Assembly: GCF_030766725.1 (NCBI RefSeq)
Contig: NZ_JARQWR010000004.1
Coordinates: 124,001-188,000 of the forward strand
From: Flavobacterium aerium
Lineage (GTDB): Bacteria > Bacteroidota > Bacteroidia > Flavobacteriales > Flavobacteriaceae
DNA: 64,000 nucleotides
Direction: 5' to 3'
Shown: piece by piece, positions 17,097 to 26,985 of the stretch
Numbering within the stretch: the first letter of the stretch is position 1
Layout: every line of letters starts with the position of its first letter
The notes under the pieces: model-generated
What the model was told of the DNA's origin: nothing
The model's input: the letters and a program-made list of their open reading frames with translations, nothing else
Database searches by the model: none
Program-made: the position numbers and the translations under genes

Positions 17097-17565
17097 TGTT
17101 TTACTCCTTATGGTAACCGTACTCTTTTTCTCTTGTGATAAAAAAAGAGTCTTTGACGAGTACAAAACAATAGGAAAAGTATGGAATAAGGACAGTATTG
17201 TTTCCTTTAAGTTTAAACAAGAAGACACGACTTCAGTCTACAATCTTTTTGTGAATTTAAGAAATAATGATGCCTACCCATTCAACAATCTTTTTTTAAT
17301 TGTTTCGTTAGAACAACCAGACGGATTTACAGAAGTAGATACATTAGAATATCAAATGGCTAAACCAGATGGATCCTTGTTAGGATCAGGTTTTAGCGAT
17401 GTTAAGGAAAGTAAACTTTGGTTTAAGGAAAAACAAAAGTTTCCAATAAAAGGAGATTATCAAGTGCACATTCAGCAAGCTGTGAGACAAACAGGTAAAG
17501 TAGCAGGTGTGAAAGATTTGGAAGGGGTAACGGAAGTAGGATTTAGAATAGAATCAATAGAATAA
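17080..17565 (+). CDS. gldH: Gliding motility lipoprotein GldH
   Basis: GldH is required for surface gliding in Flavobacterium johnsoniae. The start at 17080 (MTLKNSVLLLMV, 161 residues) gives a proper lipoprotein signal with lipobox FFSC; an upstream in-frame start at 17020 would lie well inside ricT. The mature part is a beta-sandwich-like domain (about 30-160, with a 'FNNLFLIVSLEQPDGFTEVD' segment). It overlaps ricT by 17 bases and is followed eight bases later by the PBP1A gene, the usual arrangement. Presence does not prove gliding, because non-gliding relatives also keep it. Confidence 0.9.
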   Translation: MTLKNSVLLLMVTVLFFSCDKKRVFDEYKTIGKVWNKDSIVSFKFKQEDTTSVYNLFVNLRNNDAYPFNNLFLIVSLEQPDGFTEVDTLEYQMAKPDGSLLGSGFSDVKESKLWFKEKQKFPIKGDYQVHIQQAVRQTGKVAGVKDLEGVTEVGFRIESIE

Positions 17566-17573
17566 ATTTATTT

Positions 17574-19865
17574 ATGGCTCAAAAGAATAAAAATAAAACA
17601 GAGGATTTTTCACATTATGTAAAGATGTTTTGGAAAATCTTTATAGGAGGAATTGCAACGATAATCCTGTTTTTTCTATTGGCTTCATGGGGATTATTTG
17701 GATCAATGCCCTCTTTTGAAGAATTAGAAAACCCAGCATCAAACTTAGCGACAGAGATTATTTCATCTGATGGAGTAACGCTAGGGAAATTCTATAGTGA
17801 AAACAGAACGCCAATTAAATTTTCAGATTTACCAGATCCATTAGTAAAAGCATTAATATCGACAGAAGATGAACGATTTCTAGAACACTCTGGAATTGAT
17901 GCACGTGGTACATTAAGAGCAGTCACTAGTTTAGGAACAAGCGGTGGAGCGAGTACCATTACACAACAGTTGGCAAAATTGCTATTTCACGGAGAAGGAT
18001 CTAAAAATATTGTTGCGAGAATGACTCAAAAAGTGAAAGAGTGGATTATCGCAATTCGATTAGAAAGACAATATACAAAGAATGAGATCTTGACCATGTA
18101 TTTGAACAAAGCCGATTTTGTAAATACAGCAGTAGGAATTCGTTCGGCAGCAAAAGTTTATTTTGCAAAAGAACCAAGAGACCTTACCACAGAAGAAGGA
18201 GCAATGCTTGTTGGGATGTTGAAAAACCCATCTTTGTACAACCCCATTCGTCGTGAAGACATGGTGCGTGAAAGAAGAAATGTTGTATTGGGACAAATGG
18301 AAAAGAATGGCTTTTTAGACAAAGCAAAGAAGGAAGCATTACAAAAACTCCCTTTAAAACTAACATTCTCACCAGAAAGTAATAATGAAGGATTAGCAAC
18401 CTATTTCAGAGAATATTTACGTGATTTCATGAAGCAATGGGTAAAAGAACATAAAAAAGCAGACGGATCAGAATATAACATCTACCGTGATGGATTAAAA
18501 ATCTATACAACAATTGATTCCCGCATGCAGAAATATGCTGAGGAAGCAGTGGTAGACCATATGAAAAATCTTCAAGAAGAATTTTTCGCTCAGAATAAAA
18601 AGAATACGAATGCGCCATTTATCAATCTTTCTAAAGAGCAAACCAATAATATTATTGAACGCGCTATGAAAACGTCAGATCGTTGGCGTATAATGAAAGA
18701 TCAAGATAAAAGCGAGGAAGAAATTAGAAAATCATTTGCTGTAAAAACGAGAATGACAATTTTCACATGGAAAGGTGAAAAAGATACAACGATGACTCCG
18801 ATTGATTCAATCCGCTACTATAAAGCATTCTTACAAACAGGTATGATGTCAATGGAACCTCAAACAGGACATGTGAAAACATGGGTAGGAGGAATCAACC
18901 ACAAGTACTTTAAGTATGATCACGTAGATTTAGGAGCAAGACAAGTAGGTTCTACTTTTAAACCATTTGTATATGCAACAGCCATAGAGCAATTACATTA
19001 TTCACCGTGCGATAGTATCATTGATGCACCATTTACAATCCCAAAAGGAAGACATAATGTGACTGAAACTTGGACGCCTAGAAACTCAAACGGGCAATAC
19101 AAAGGAATGGTGACGTTAAAATCTGCATTGGCAAATTCGATCAATACAATTTCAGCAAAATTGATTGACCGTGTAGGACCAAAAGCAGTAGTTGACTTGA
19201 CACATAAATTAGGGGTGAGATCTGATATACCTGCGCAGCCAGCAATTGCATTAGGAGCTGTAGAGATTACAGTAAGTGATATGGTAGCAGCCTACAGTAC
19301 ATTTGCAAATCAAGGAGTATACATCAAACCACAGATTATTACAAGAATAGAAGATAAAAATGGTCAGGTGTTATTTGAACCAGTACCAGTATCAAAAGAT
19401 GTATTGAATAAAGATGTGTCTTATGCCATTGTAAAATTATTAGAAGGGGTAACCGAATCAGGATCAGGAGCGCGATTAAGAACTGCTGGAGGAGGAGGAC
19501 CTGTATATAAAAGAATGACAGGATATCCATATGCCTTTACAAACCCAATTGCAGGTAAAACTGGAACAACACAAAATCAATCAGATGGTTGGTTCATGGG
19601 AATGGTTCCAAACCTAGTCACAGGAATTTGGGTAGGAAATGAAGATCGTTCGGCTCACTTTAAGAGCATTAGCTTTGGACAAGGAGCAACGATGGCATTG
19701 CCAATATGGGGTATTTTCATGAAAAAATGTTACGCTGACCCAGATTTAAGCATCTCAAAAGGACAATTTGAAAGACCAGCAAATTTATCCATAAATGTAG
19801 ACTGTTGGAAAGCCGTGAAGGATTCCACAGATTTGGAACAAAATACAGATGAATTTGATTTTTAA
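17574..19865 (+). CDS. Class A penicillin-binding protein (PBP1A-like)
   Basis: A bifunctional peptidoglycan synthase: glycosyltransferase and transpeptidase, anchored in the inner membrane by one helix (about residues 19-43). The GT51 domain shows EDERFLEHSG (catalytic E98) and 'GGASTITQQLAKLL'. The transpeptidase domain shows GSTFKPF (nucleophile S460, K463), an SxN motif in 'LKSALANSINT' and AGKTGTT (KTG box). The 763 residues are normal for the family. It is the last gene of the ricT-gldH-PBP run, with a strong terminator directly after. Confidence 0.95.
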   Translation: MAQKNKNKTEDFSHYVKMFWKIFIGGIATIILFFLLASWGLFGSMPSFEELENPASNLATEIISSDGVTLGKFYSENRTPIKFSDLPDPLVKALISTEDERFLEHSGIDARGTLRAVTSLGTSGGASTITQQLAKLLFHGEGSKNIVARMTQKVKEWIIAIRLERQYTKNEILTMYLNKADFVNTAVGIRSAAKVYFAKEPRDLTTEEGAMLVGMLKNPSLYNPIRREDMVRERRNVVLGQMEKNGFLDKAKKEALQKLPLKLTFSPESNNEGLATYFREYLRDFMKQWVKEHKKADGSEYNIYRDGLKIYTTIDSRMQKYAEEAVVDHMKNLQEEFFAQNKKNTNAPFINLSKEQTNNIIERAMKTSDRWRIMKDQDKSEEEIRKSFAVKTRMTIFTWKGEKDTTMTPIDSIRYYKAFLQTGMMSMEPQTGHVKTWVGGINHKYFKYDHVDLGARQVGSTFKPFVYATAIEQLHYSPCDSIIDAPFTIPKGRHNVTETWTPRNSNGQYKGMVTLKSALANSINTISAKLIDRVGPKAVVDLTHKLGVRSDIPAQPAIALGAVEITVSDMVAAYSTFANQGVYIKPQIITRIEDKNGQVLFEPVPVSKDVLNKDVSYAIVKLLEGVTESGSGARLRTAGGGGPVYKRMTGYPYAFTNPIAGKTGTTQNQSDGWFMGMVPNLVTGIWVGNEDRSAHFKSISFGQGATMALPIWGIFMKKCYADPDLSISKGQFERPANLSINVDCWKAVKDSTDLEQNTDEFDF

Positions 19866-19870
19866 TAAAA

Positions 19871-19898
19871 AACGCCTTTGTGAGAAGGCGTTTTTTTT
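19871..19898 (+). terminator. Terminator of the ricT-gldH-PBP operon
   Basis: AACGCCTT and AAGGCGTT arms with a six-base loop followed by eight T. Confidence 0.92.
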
Positions 19899-19928
19899 AT
19901 ATTTTTAAACTAAAATAAAATACATTGT

Positions 19929-20630
19929 ATGATTAATAAAAAAGTGAAAGATGTTCATGTAGCGTTGCAAGACGTTAAGGATGGAATGACGCTCATGTTA
20001 GGAGGTTTTGGTCTTTGTGGAATCCCTGAAAACAGTATTGCAGAGTTGGTCAAAAACGAAGTAAAAGAGCTTACTTGTATCTCAAATAATGCAGGTGTTG
20101 ACGATTTCGGATTAGGATTACTATTACATAAAAAGCAAATAAAAAAGATGATCTCCTCTTACGTAGGAGAGAATGCTGAATTTGAACGCCAAATGTTGAG
20201 TGGAGAATTAGATGTTGAGCTTATTCCTCAAGGAACTTTAGCGGAAAGATGTCGTGCTGCACAAGCTGGATTTCCAGCCTTTTTTACACCAGCAGGTTAC
20301 GGAACAGAAGTAGCTGAAGGAAAAGAAACACGCGAATTTAATGGAAAGATGTATGTCATGGAAGAAGCTTTCAAAGCAGATTTCGCCATTGTAAAAGCTT
20401 GGAAAGGCGATGAAGCAGGAAATTTGATTTTCAAAGGAACAGCTAGAAATTTTAATCCATCAATGTGTGGAGCTGCAAAAATTACGGTTGCTGAGGTTGA
20501 AGAATTAGTGCCAGCTGGAACATTAGATCCAAATCAAGTTCATATTCCAGGGATTTTTGTACAACGAATCTTCCAAGGAGAGAAATATGAAAAAAGAATC
20601 GAGCAACGTACAGTAAGACAACGATCATAA
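19929..20630 (+). CDS. scoA: 3-oxoacid CoA-transferase subunit A
   Basis: Alpha subunit of a succinyl-CoA:3-ketoacid (or related) CoA-transferase, used in ketone-body or short-chain acid metabolism. The CoA-binding loop [12 protein letters not shown] is at about residues 25-36, typical of family I CoA-transferases. '[20 protein letters not shown]' and '[16 protein letters not shown]' are family-conserved. The 233 residues fit a separate A subunit. The partner B subunit follows after 106 bases. That gap shows no gene. Confidence 0.94.
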   Translation: MINKKVKDVHVALQDVKDGMTLMLGGFGLCGIPENSIAELVKNEVKELTCISNNAGVDDFGLGLLLHKKQIKKMISSYVGENAEFERQMLSGELDVELIPQGTLAERCRAAQAGFPAFFTPAGYGTEVAEGKETREFNGKMYVMEEAFKADFAIVKAWKGDEAGNLIFKGTARNFNPSMCGAAKITVAEVEELVPAGTLDPNQVHIPGIFVQRIFQGEKYEKRIEQRTVRQRS

Positions 20631-20736
20631 GTAAAGTTACCTAATAAAAAATAAATTTTGCAATACATTTAAAATCCATGATGCAATGGATTATCATAGA
20701 TGGGAGCATATTTATGGATAAATTGATATAGTAATT

Positions 20737-21393
20737 ATGTTAGATAAAATAGGAATTGCAAAAAGAATAGCACAAGAATTACGCGACGGATATTTTGTGA
20801 ATTTAGGAATAGGAATTCCAACACTTGTGGCAAATTATATTCCAGAAGGAATTGAAGTTGAGTTTCAAAGTGAAAATGGAGTTTTAGGTATGGGACCTTT
20901 TCCTTTCGAGGGAGATGAAGATGCTGATATCATAAATGCAGGTAAACAAACGATTACCACACTTCCAGGAGCATCATTCTTTGATTCTGCAACTAGTTTT
21001 GGAATGATACGTGGACAACACGTTGATTTAACAATATTAGGAGCAATGGAAGTTTCTGAAAATGGAGATATTGCCAACTGGAAAATTCCAGGAAAAATGG
21101 TGAAAGGTATGGGAGGAGCAATGGATTTAGTCGCTTCTGCAGAAAATATTATTGTAGCAATGATGCACGTTAATAAAGCAGGAGAATCGAAAATACTAAA
21201 ACAATGTACACTGCCACTTACAGGAGTAGGATGTGTGAAAAAAGTTGTAACAGAATTAGCTGTTTTAGAAATTACACCAAAAGGATTTAAACTTCTTGAA
21301 AGAGCACCTGGAGTGACTGTTGAAGACATTGTGAAAGCAACAGAAGCAACGTTAATCATTGAAGGAGATATTCCAGAGATGAAAATCAACTAA
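20737..21393 (+). CDS. scoB: 3-oxoacid CoA-transferase subunit B
   Basis: Beta subunit with the catalytic glutamate in [10 protein letters not shown] (near residue 50), which forms the glutamyl-CoA thioester. '[19 protein letters not shown]' near the N-terminus is characteristic of the family. At 218 residues it is a normal stand-alone B subunit. With scoA it forms a heterotetramer moving CoA from succinyl-CoA to acetoacetate. Exact substrate specificity is inferred from the family. A terminator follows immediately. Confidence 0.95.
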   Translation: MLDKIGIAKRIAQELRDGYFVNLGIGIPTLVANYIPEGIEVEFQSENGVLGMGPFPFEGDEDADIINAGKQTITTLPGASFFDSATSFGMIRGQHVDLTILGAMEVSENGDIANWKIPGKMVKGMGGAMDLVASAENIIVAMMHVNKAGESKILKQCTLPLTGVGCVKKVVTELAVLEITPKGFKLLERAPGVTVEDIVKATEATLIIEGDIPEMKIN

Positions 21394-21395
21394 AA

Positions 21396-21427
21396 AAAAG
21401 GTCGTTTAATATAAACGACCTTTTTTT
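21396..21427. terminator. Bidirectional terminator after scoB
   Basis: GGTCGTTTA and TAAACGACC-type arms around AT, framed by A and T tracts of seven. It lies between scoB and the convergent ABC transporter gene. Confidence 0.9.
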
Positions 21428-21433
21428 ATGAGA

Positions 21434-23122
21434 TTAATTGCTTTTAGGAATAGCTGCAATTAGTTTCTTTGTATACTCTTTTTGTGGAGATTCATATAAG
21501 ACATCTGCATCTGCAAGTTCTTCTATTTTGCCCTTATTCATAACCATGATTTGATCCGACATATATTTTACAACGCCCAAGTCATGGGATATAAAAATAT
21601 AAGTAAAACCAAAATTTTCTTTCAGCTCATTCAGTAAATTGAGGACCTGTGCTTGAACAGAAATATCCAAGGCAGAAACCGATTCGTCGCAAACAATCAA
21701 CTTAGGTTGTAAAGCTATCGTACGAGCAATTCCAATACGTTGGCGTTGTCCTCCAGAAAATTCATGTGGATAACGATTGAAGTGCTCTGCACCTAGACCT
21801 ACGCGCTCCAGTATTTCAATCACTTTTGCCTTTCGTTCAGCACTAGTTTTATATAAACCATGTACTTCAATAGGTTCCATAATGGCCTTTCCTACAGGTA
21901 TTCTTGGATTTAAGGAAGAAAATGGATCTTGAAAAATAATCTGAATTTCTTTGCGTAACTTTTTAATGTCCGCAGCGTTGAGTTTCGTAATATCAACACC
22001 ACGATATAAAATTTTCCCAGCAGTAGCTTTGTCCAATTGTAAGATAGCATTCCCTAAAGTTGATTTTCCACAACCAGATTCACCCACTAAACCAAGTGTT
22101 TCTCCTTCATAGACTTTAAAACTGACATCATTTACCGCTTTGAAGCTTATATTTTTACCAAAGAGACCTTGTGAAGAAAGATATTCTTTTTCTAAATTAA
22201 TAACTTCCAATAAAGGTTTCTGATGATATAATTTTTTATGAAACTCTACGCGCTCTTCAGAGGTCACGATTTCCGACTTTACTTTGTGATTCATGAAATC
22301 TTGTATAGTAGGGAGTCGTTTCAAACGCACGTCTAGTGATGGTCGTGAGTTAATGAGCGCTTTGGTATACAAATGTTGTGGGTTGTGGAAAATGGCATCG
22401 ATAGAGCCTTGTTCCACGATTTCCCCTTTATACATAACCAATACCCGATGCGATATTTCACTTATTAACGACAAGTCGTGCGAAATAAATATGATACTCA
22501 TCCCCGTCTCTTGCTGTAAATCTTTTAGTAATTGTATAATTTCTTTTTGTACCGTTACGTCAAGAGCGGTAGTAGGTTCATCGGCAATAAGTATTTTTGG
22601 TTTACAAGCAATGGCCATGGCGATCATAACACGTTGTTTCTGCCCACCACTAATCTGATGAGGATAACTATCGTAAATCTTGTTTGGATCGGGGAGTTTT
22701 ACTTTTTCAAATAAAGCAATCACTTCCTTTTTAGCATCCAATTTAGATAAGGAAGTATGCTGTAGTAAAATTTCCTGTACTTGAAATCCACACTTTAGAG
22801 ACGGATTTAATGAACTCATAGGTTCCTGAAAAATCATCGATATTTCATTTCCTCTAATCTGTTGAAATTCCTTCGCGGATAATTTTTCCAGAGGAAGAGT
22901 ATTGTAAATAATTTCCCCTTGGGTAATTTCTGAAATCTTTTGCGGTAATAATCCCATGATTGCCAGTGATGAAACTGATTTTCCAGATCCAGATTCTCCT
23001 ACAATACCTAATATTTCATTCGGGTATAACTCATAATTAATACTGTGAATAACAGGAGTAAACTGCCCTTCTTTTTTGAAGGCAATTACAATATTATTGA
23101 CTGTTAGCAATGGTTTTTCCAT
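21434..23122 (-). CDS. Fused peptide ABC transporter ATPase (two OppD/OppF-type domains)
   Basis: A cytoplasmic protein with two complete ABC ATPase domains, joining the OppD-like and OppF-like subunits of a peptide/nickel-type transporter. Domain 1 (about 5-270) has Walker A GESGSGKS, signature SGGQKQR and Walker B ILIADEPT. Domain 2 (about 310-560) has GESGCGKS, SGGQRQR and LIVCDESV. Each is followed by a short oligopeptide-transporter C-terminal segment. No permease or binding protein lies nearby. I chose 23122 (MEKPLLTVNN, 562 residues) over 23170. The 16 extra residues are not family-like and a TACCTTTA promoter box lies five bases upstream of 23122. Confidence 0.93.
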   Translation of the reverse strand: MEKPLLTVNNIVIAFKKEGQFTPVIHSINYELYPNEILGIVGESGSGKSVSSLAIMGLLPQKISEITQGEIIYNTLPLEKLSAKEFQQIRGNEISMIFQEPMSSLNPSLKCGFQVQEILLQHTSLSKLDAKKEVIALFEKVKLPDPNKIYDSYPHQISGGQKQRVMIAMAIACKPKILIADEPTTALDVTVQKEIIQLLKDLQQETGMSIIFISHDLSLISEISHRVLVMYKGEIVEQGSIDAIFHNPQHLYTKALINSRPSLDVRLKRLPTIQDFMNHKVKSEIVTSEERVEFHKKLYHQKPLLEVINLEKEYLSSQGLFGKNISFKAVNDVSFKVYEGETLGLVGESGCGKSTLGNAILQLDKATAGKILYRGVDITKLNAADIKKLRKEIQIIFQDPFSSLNPRIPVGKAIMEPIEVHGLYKTSAERKAKVIEILERVGLGAEHFNRYPHEFSGGQRQRIGIARTIALQPKLIVCDESVSALDISVQAQVLNLLNELKENFGFTYIFISHDLGVVKYMSDQIMVMNKGKIEELADADVLYESPQKEYTKKLIAAIPKSN

Positions 23123-23127
23123 GAGAA

Positions 23128-23135
23128 TAAAGGTA
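23128..23135 (-). promoter_or_regulatory. -7 promoter box TACCTTTA of the ABC ATPase gene
   Basis: One mismatch from TAnnTTTG. It lies five bases from the ATG at 23122, the same spacing as at 7248 and 9552. Confidence 0.55.
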
Positions 23136-23227
23136 CTATATTTTAAGAAAATAGATTTCCTAAAAAACAAAATAGAATTAAATCGTTAAAAATCAACAAG
23201 AAAGCGTGTATTAGCTTAATAAAATTA

Positions 23228-23235
23228 TATTTTTG
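23228..23235 (+). promoter_or_regulatory. -7 promoter box TATTTTTG of the subtilase gene
   Basis: TAnnTTTG element 28 bases upstream of the start at 23264. It falls in a T-rich stretch, so chance is possible. Confidence 0.5.
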
Positions 23236-23263
23236 AAAATTACTTAACAAAACTAGAACCACA

Positions 23264-26218
23264 ATGAAAAGAAATGTACCAAAAAACATGTCGTATGTCA
23301 TCGTTTTTGGACTTGCCTTATTTGCTACGCAGTTGCATGCGCAGGATCAAAGACAAGCAGCCGAAATTACGAAGGGCTATGATCTAAAAAAATTAAAAAA
23401 GCTAGAAAAAGAATTTGCCTATAAAACGGTAATTGAAAAACAAAAAGCTTTAGAAGCGGCGAAACGAAATGGATGGTCAGAATTTATTTTAAATAAAGAT
23501 GGCTCCAAAGATGAATTAATCGCCTTAACACCAGATGGATTCCCATTGTATAATTCTGTAAACAATAGAGATGCCGCAATTTCAACCAGAGCAAATTTTC
23601 TAAATACAGGAGGAGCACTAGGCCTAAATCTGAATGGTGAAGGAATGGTAGCCCGAGTATGGGATGGAGGAAAAGTGAGAACAACCCACCAGGAATTTGG
23701 AGGAAGAGTTACAGTAAATGATGATGTTGCGGGACCAGACGGTAACAGTTCACATTCTACACACGTAACGGGAACAATTGCAGCAGCAGGACAAAATGCG
23801 CTCGCAAAAGGAATGGCTCCATTAGCAACAGTACGCACATTCAATTGGGGGAATGATAGAGCAGAGGCTTTAGTAGAAGTACAACAAGGAATGTTGTTGT
23901 CGAATCATTCCTATGGAACTCCAATTCAAAATACAGATACGGGAGTGTTTATTCCATCATGGTATATTGGGGCTTATGTAAGTGTATCAAGAGATTGGGA
24001 TGAAGTAGCTTATAGTGCACCATATTATTTAATGGTTGCATCTGCAGGAAATAATGGAAATACGGCTAACCCTGATCCGTCAACACCTGCGTATGATAAA
24101 TTAACAGGAAATAAAACATCCAAAAACAATCTGGTTGTAGCCAATGCACAAGATGCTATAATAGGGCCAGACGGATCATTAGTAGGTGTTCTTATTAATT
24201 CATCCAGCAGCCAAGGACCAGCAGATGACCTTAGAATCAAACCGGATATTACAGGAAATGGAACCAACTTATTATCAACGTGGAGTACGGGAGATAATAT
24301 GTATGGTAGATTATCAGGGACATCTATGGCTGCACCAAATGTTACAGGAACCTTATTATTGGTACAACAACATTACCATAATATAACCAATCGATTCATG
24401 AGAGCGGCTACGTTAAAGGCATTGGCATGCCATACTGCTGATGATGCAGGAAGACCTGGTCCAGATGCTATTTTTGGATGGGGACTATTAAACGCAAAAA
24501 AGGCCGTAGAAACTATTACAGCTAATGGATTACAATCGTTGATCTCTGAAGAAACATTAACACAAGGACAAACGTTTACGATGCAAGTTCAATCTGATGG
24601 AGTAAACCCTTTATTAGCGTCAATCGTTTGGGCAGATGTACCAGGCGTAGCAAACAATGGTGTTTTGAATAGTTTAACACCAAGTTTAGTGAATGATTTG
24701 GATCTACGTTTAACCCAAGGAGAAAACATATTTTATCCATGGAAGTTACAGGCAAATGCGACATTAAATGCAACAAATAATAGTGATAATAATGTTGACA
24801 ATGTAGAACGTATTAATGTAGTAGCTCCAGCAGGAACGTATACTTTAACTGTTACACATAAAGGAGTACTTCAAGGCGGTCCACAGTCATTTTCATTGAT
24901 TGTAACGGGTATAACTTCCAATTTTTCAATTACACCTACTGCACCCGATTTAATTTCTTGTACAACAGAAAGTCCAGTTTATAATTTCAGTTATAAACAA
25001 ATCGGTACAGGCACAACAACTTTTTCTGCTATTGGATTACCACAAGGCACAACAGCAACATTTAATAATGCAACATTAAATGCAACAGGGCTATTAACAA
25101 TGACAATTTCTGGTTTAGAAAATGTAGCTCCGGGAGATTATACTTTTAGTATTAAAGGAGATGATGGTGTAGAAACGGAATCAAAAGAAGTGACATTAAA
25201 AGTCTATAGTTCAACATTTCAACCTGTGACAATAACAGCACCAGCTAATGATTTGACCACCATTGGGGGAAGCATGTCTTTTGTGTGGAATACAACAAAT
25301 AATGCAGAGTCTTATCGTTTAGAATTAGCAACAGATGCAGCATTTGCAACGATTGTAAAAACGGCTGAAACAGTAGAAAGTAATGCTTTGATGGTGGATT
25401 TAAATCCAAACACAACTTATTTCTGGAGAGTAATACCTGTAAATCGTTGTGGAGAAGGAGTAAATACCGCTACAACACACAACTTTAAAACAGGATTTTT
25501 CAATTGTGACCATGTTTTTACTGCTACAGATTTTTCTAATGCAACAATTCCAGCTACTGCCAATTCTATTGCGACAATTCCTGTAACAGTTACAGGAGGA
25601 TTGACTATTGGAGATTTGAATGTAACAGTTGATATTACGCATACGTATGTACAGGATATGACAATCTATTTAGTAGGACCAGCAGCAATAGGAAGTCCAG
25701 AAATTAAATTGTTTCAAGAAGCCTGTGGAAGTCAAGATAACATTATGTGCTCACTAGATGATTCAGGTGTTGAAATTGTATGTGGTGATAATCCAGGAAT
25801 ATCAGGAAATGTATTGCCTAAGGAAGCATTAAATAATTTTAATCAATTAGTTGCCGATGGGGTTTGGACATTACGTGTTGAAGATCCCTATAATGGTGAT
25901 GGAGGAATCGTTAATGGATTCAGTCTATCCATTTGTGGTGTTTCAGATACTCCTTTAAGTACTAAAGATCACGAATTATCCAATGTGTCTATTTATCCTA
26001 ATCCAACAAAAGGAGTAGTGAATATTACACTGCCACAATTTTTAGAACAAAATGCAAAACTGACATTATTTGACATTCAGGGAAGAAATATCCTTTCCAA
26101 AAATGTAAGCCAAACAGAAGAAGTTTTGAATATTGAAAACTTACAAAGCGGTGTTTACTTATTGAATATTGTAAACGGAAATAGTAAAGTAACCAAGAAA
26201 ATTATTTTGAATAAGTAA
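23264..26218 (+). CDS. Secreted S8 serine protease with P-domain and T9SS sorting signal
   Basis: A 984-residue subtilisin-family protease. It has a signal peptide (to about residue 27, ...LHAQ) and the S8 catalytic domain with D134 (RVWDGG), H167 (HSTHVTG), oxyanion N263 (SAGNNG) and S354 (GTSMAAP). Beta-sandwich domains follow, including a fibronectin-III-like part (about 650-740) and a proprotein-convertase P-domain (about 745-895). A T9SS type A sorting domain (about 905-984) shows IYPNPTKG near its start and a KKIILNK end. It should cross the inner membrane by Sec and the outer membrane by the type IX system, which removes the C-terminal domain. A second ATG at 23288 is possible but would lose the basic N-region. 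Confidence 0.93.
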   Translation: MKRNVPKNMSYVIVFGLALFATQLHAQDQRQAAEITKGYDLKKLKKLEKEFAYKTVIEKQKALEAAKRNGWSEFILNKDGSKDELIALTPDGFPLYNSVNNRDAAISTRANFLNTGGALGLNLNGEGMVARVWDGGKVRTTHQEFGGRVTVNDDVAGPDGNSSHSTHVTGTIAAAGQNALAKGMAPLATVRTFNWGNDRAEALVEVQQGMLLSNHSYGTPIQNTDTGVFIPSWYIGAYVSVSRDWDEVAYSAPYYLMVASAGNNGNTANPDPSTPAYDKLTGNKTSKNNLVVANAQDAIIGPDGSLVGVLINSSSSQGPADDLRIKPDITGNGTNLLSTWSTGDNMYGRLSGTSMAAPNVTGTLLLVQQHYHNITNRFMRAATLKALACHTADDAGRPGPDAIFGWGLLNAKKAVETITANGLQSLISEETLTQGQTFTMQVQSDGVNPLLASIVWADVPGVANNGVLNSLTPSLVNDLDLRLTQGENIFYPWKLQANATLNATNNSDNNVDNVERINVVAPAGTYTLTVTHKGVLQGGPQSFSLIVTGITSNFSITPTAPDLISCTTESPVYNFSYKQIGTGTTTFSAIGLPQGTTATFNNATLNATGLLTMTISGLENVAPGDYTFSIKGDDGVETESKEVTLKVYSSTFQPVTITAPANDLTTIGGSMSFVWNTTNNAESYRLELATDAAFATIVKTAETVESNALMVDLNPNTTYFWRVIPVNRCGEGVNTATTHNFKTGFFNCDHVFTATDFSNATIPATANSIATIPVTVTGGLTIGDLNVTVDITHTYVQDMTIYLVGPAAIGSPEIKLFQEACGSQDNIMCSLDDSGVEIVCGDNPGISGNVLPKEALNNFNQLVADGVWTLRVEDPYNGDGGIVNGFSLSICGVSDTPLSTKDHELSNVSIYPNPTKGVVNITLPQFLEQNAKLTLFDIQGRNILSKNVSQTEEVLNIENLQSGVYLLNIVNGNSKVTKKIILNK

Positions 26219-26240
26219 TTGAAGATTAATTAAAATTGAA

Positions 26241-26267
26241 AAGGGCTTTGCATTGCAAACCCCTTTT
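26241..26267. terminator. Terminator between subtilase and exonuclease genes
   Basis: AAGGG, mismatch, TTTGC, loop ATT, GCAAA, mismatch, CCCTT and a T run. It lies between convergent genes. Confidence 0.78.
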
Positions 26268-26271
26268 TGTA

Positions 26272-26985
26272 TTATATATGGATAATTTCATCTTCAATGA
26301 GCAAGTCCTCTCCTCGTAATCGTAATACAACTTGAGCTACAGCGATTGTATCTTTTTCACAATAGGTGATGATACGATCAATATCTTTTTCTACATAATA
26401 AGTATGCCCTACTTGGCTACCATCAATATCATCTTTTGGCGACGGGATTCCCAAAATATTTGTTAGTAATTTGAGTGAAGTGAAATGTTTATAATCTCCA
26501 AATTTCCAAAGTTCAAGAGTATCAATATGTGCAATCTCCCAAGGTTTTTTCCCAAATAAATTCAATTTGTTGGGAATTGAAATTTGATTAATAATCATTC
26601 GTCTTGCGATATAAGGAAAATCAAATTCTTTAGCATTATGTCCACAAAGTAAATGCTGAGGTTGATTAAAATGATTGTTCAACAAATTTTTAAAATCATT
26701 CAGAATCTTTTTTTCTTCTCCAAAAAAAGAAGTCACTCTAAAATTCCGTATATCATTTTTAAGAATGAAATAACCGACGGAAATACAGATTATTTTTCCA
26801 AATTCAGCCCAAATTCCTGCACGTTCATAAAATTCTTCTGCAGTAAATTCATCTTTGCGTTGGTATTTTGATTTCTGATCCCACAATTCTTTTTTGGTAT
26901 CATCCAATTGGTTAAAATCAATTTCTTCTGGAACAGTTTCAATATCTAAAAAAAGGATGTTGTCCAGTTTAATTTTTTCGATCAT
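26272..26985 (-). CDS. Predicted 3'-5' exonuclease (DnaQ-like, PolB-exonuclease type)
   Basis: A 237-residue RNase H-fold exonuclease without a polymerase domain. The metal ligands are visible in all three motifs: DIET near residue 14 (Exo I), 'CGHNAKEFDFPYIARR' near residue 115 (Exo II), and YCEKDTIA near residue 208 (Exo III, YxxxD). This matches the stand-alone PolB-like exonucleases. Its substrate in the cell is unknown; DNA repair or proofreading is likely. The start lies within the last 17 bases of the serine hydrolase gene, so the two are translationally linked. Confidence 0.87.
   Translation of the reverse strand: MIEKIKLDNILFLDIETVPEEIDFNQLDDTKKELWDQKSKYQRKDEFTAEEFYERAGIWAEFGKIICISVGYFILKNDIRNFRVTSFFGEEKKILNDFKNLLNNHFNQPQHLLCGHNAKEFDFPYIARRMIINQISIPNKLNLFGKKPWEIAHIDTLELWKFGDYKHFTSLKLLTNILGIPSPKDDIDGSQVGHTYYVEKDIDRIITYCEKDTIAVAQVVLRLRGEDLLIEDEIIHI

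Noticed and set aside
20865..21389. Long minus-strand reading frame (174 residues) opposite scoB
   Set aside because: It lies entirely within scoB, whose product is a clear family member, and its translation shows no known motif. It is a mirror of the codon bias.
23419..23844. Minus-strand frame within the subtilase gene
   Set aside because: It sits over the catalytic Asp and His codons of the S8 domain, so it is a shadow frame.
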